NCBI GenBank assembly: GCA_963576735.1
Contig: OY755174.1
Location: 1,178,001-1,242,000, forward strand
Direction: 5' to 3'
Source: Bedellia somnulentella
Taxonomy: Eukaryota > Arthropoda > Insecta > Lepidoptera > Bedelliidae
DNA length: 64,000 bases
Shown here: piece after piece, positions 63,482-64,000 of the stretch
How the letters are laid out: every line of letters starts with the position of its first letter
Position numbering within the stretch: the stretch's first letter is position 1
Program-made: the position numbers and the translations under genes
Notes under the pieces: generated by a model
What the model was told of the DNA's origin: nothing
The model's input: the letters and a program-made list of their open reading frames with translations, nothing else
Database searches by the model: none

Positions 63482-64000
63482 ATGATGGTGAACATTGCGT
63501 GTAAGTCTTTCGAAAGAAAGGGAATGAGAGTGAATGTGGACAAAACCAAAACAATGGTTTTTGAAAGAGAGGAAAGTATGACAGAATGTGACATTGTTAT
63601 AAATGGTAAGAAAGTGGAACAAGTGAAAGAATTTGTATATCTGGGGAGTTTGTTTACTAGGGATGGAAAATGTGAGGAAGATATTGAAAGGAGAGTTAAA
63701 AAGGGAAACGCGGTGAATGGAGCCATGAACAGTCTGATGTTGAGCCAGTCGTTGTCAGAAAAGGCTCGAATAGCTGTGCATAATGCTGTTCTGGTTCCCA
63801 CGCTGATGTATGGTAGTGAATGTTGGGCATGGCAGAAGAAGCATGAAAGCAGAGTTAATGCAGTGGAAATGAGATCCCTCAGAAGTATATGTAATGTAAG
63901 GCTGTGTGATAGAGTGAGAAATACTGTGATCCGTGAACGAGTAGGTTTGAAAGATGACGTAGTATGCAAGATAGAAAAAGGAATGTTGAGGTGGTTTGGG
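63482..64000 (+). mobile_element. Partner LINE: intact reverse-transcriptase C-terminal ORF, cut by the window edge
   Basis: The frame is open from the ATG at 63,482 to the last base, 173 codons with no stop. It reads KSFERKGMRVNVDKTKTMVF, EFVYLGSLFTRDGKCEEDI, AVLVPTLMYGSECWAWQKKH and KIEKGMLRWFG. These are the thumb and post-RT segments typical of insect non-LTR polyproteins. The catalytic YADD box would lie further upstream and is absent, so this copy is 5'-truncated just before 63,482. The clade is uncertain. It is the least damaged copy of the LINE whose 3' ends occur through the window. The minus-strand open frame over the same bases is a shadow. Confidence 0.85.

Noticed and set aside
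63403..63969. 188-codon minus-strand gene at the right edge
   Set aside because: The plus strand over the same bases encodes a clear LINE reverse-transcriptase C-terminus; the minus frame is its shadow and has no motif.

Overview
The window looks like nuclear DNA of a moth or butterfly (Lepidoptera). It is AT-rich, the genes are split by introns with GT..AG borders, and the first introns are long. One gene is a clear orthologue of the insect BTB/zinc-finger gene ken (ken and barbie). A second gene is an ApoD/Lazarillo-type secreted lipocalin. The rest is introns, UTR and intergenic DNA heavily seeded with retroposons, Helitrons and MITEs. There is no bacterial or organellar content, no CRISPR array and no rRNA.

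Layout. 1-5,298: two CpG-rich blocks that look like alternative first exons of ken (about 1,500-2,108 and 4,976-5,298). The second carries a start codon that splices in frame to the BTB exon. 5,299-24,083: ken intron 1, free of recognised repeats up to about 11.1 kb and then dense in a short SINE-like family (family A), with a Helitron at 18,877-19,975. 24,084-26,960: the four main ken coding exons. 26,961 to about 30,100: a repeat-free AT-rich stretch read as the ken 3' UTR. 30.2-44.3 kb: intergenic repeats, including LINE fragments, a long-inverted-repeat transposon carrying a CXC-domain ORF (36,385-37,730), a second Helitron (41,370-42,335), a foldback MITE and tRNA-derived SINEs. 44,391-49,276: a five-exon lipocalin gene with a TATA-like box and an unusual PEMK-repeat C-terminal tail. 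49.3-64 kb: more repeats, one candidate promoter/first exon near 57.3 kb, and a LINE reverse-transcriptase ORF running off the right edge.

How the parts fit. The most coherent theme is a retroposon partnership. A LINE (copies at 13.66, 39.65, 41.1, 51.4, 55.9, 59.3 and 63.5 kb), the short family A elements (about thirty copies and fragments) and a tRNA-derived SINE (family B) all end in the same kind of 3' module: a CCC...GGG hairpin, then a GCGTGA-type motif, then a TATG-rich tail. Many short copies have 9-13 bp target-site duplications. This is the arrangement expected if one LINE reverse transcriptase mobilises two unrelated short families by recognising a common 3' hairpin. The two host genes carry several of these insertions very close to splice sites.
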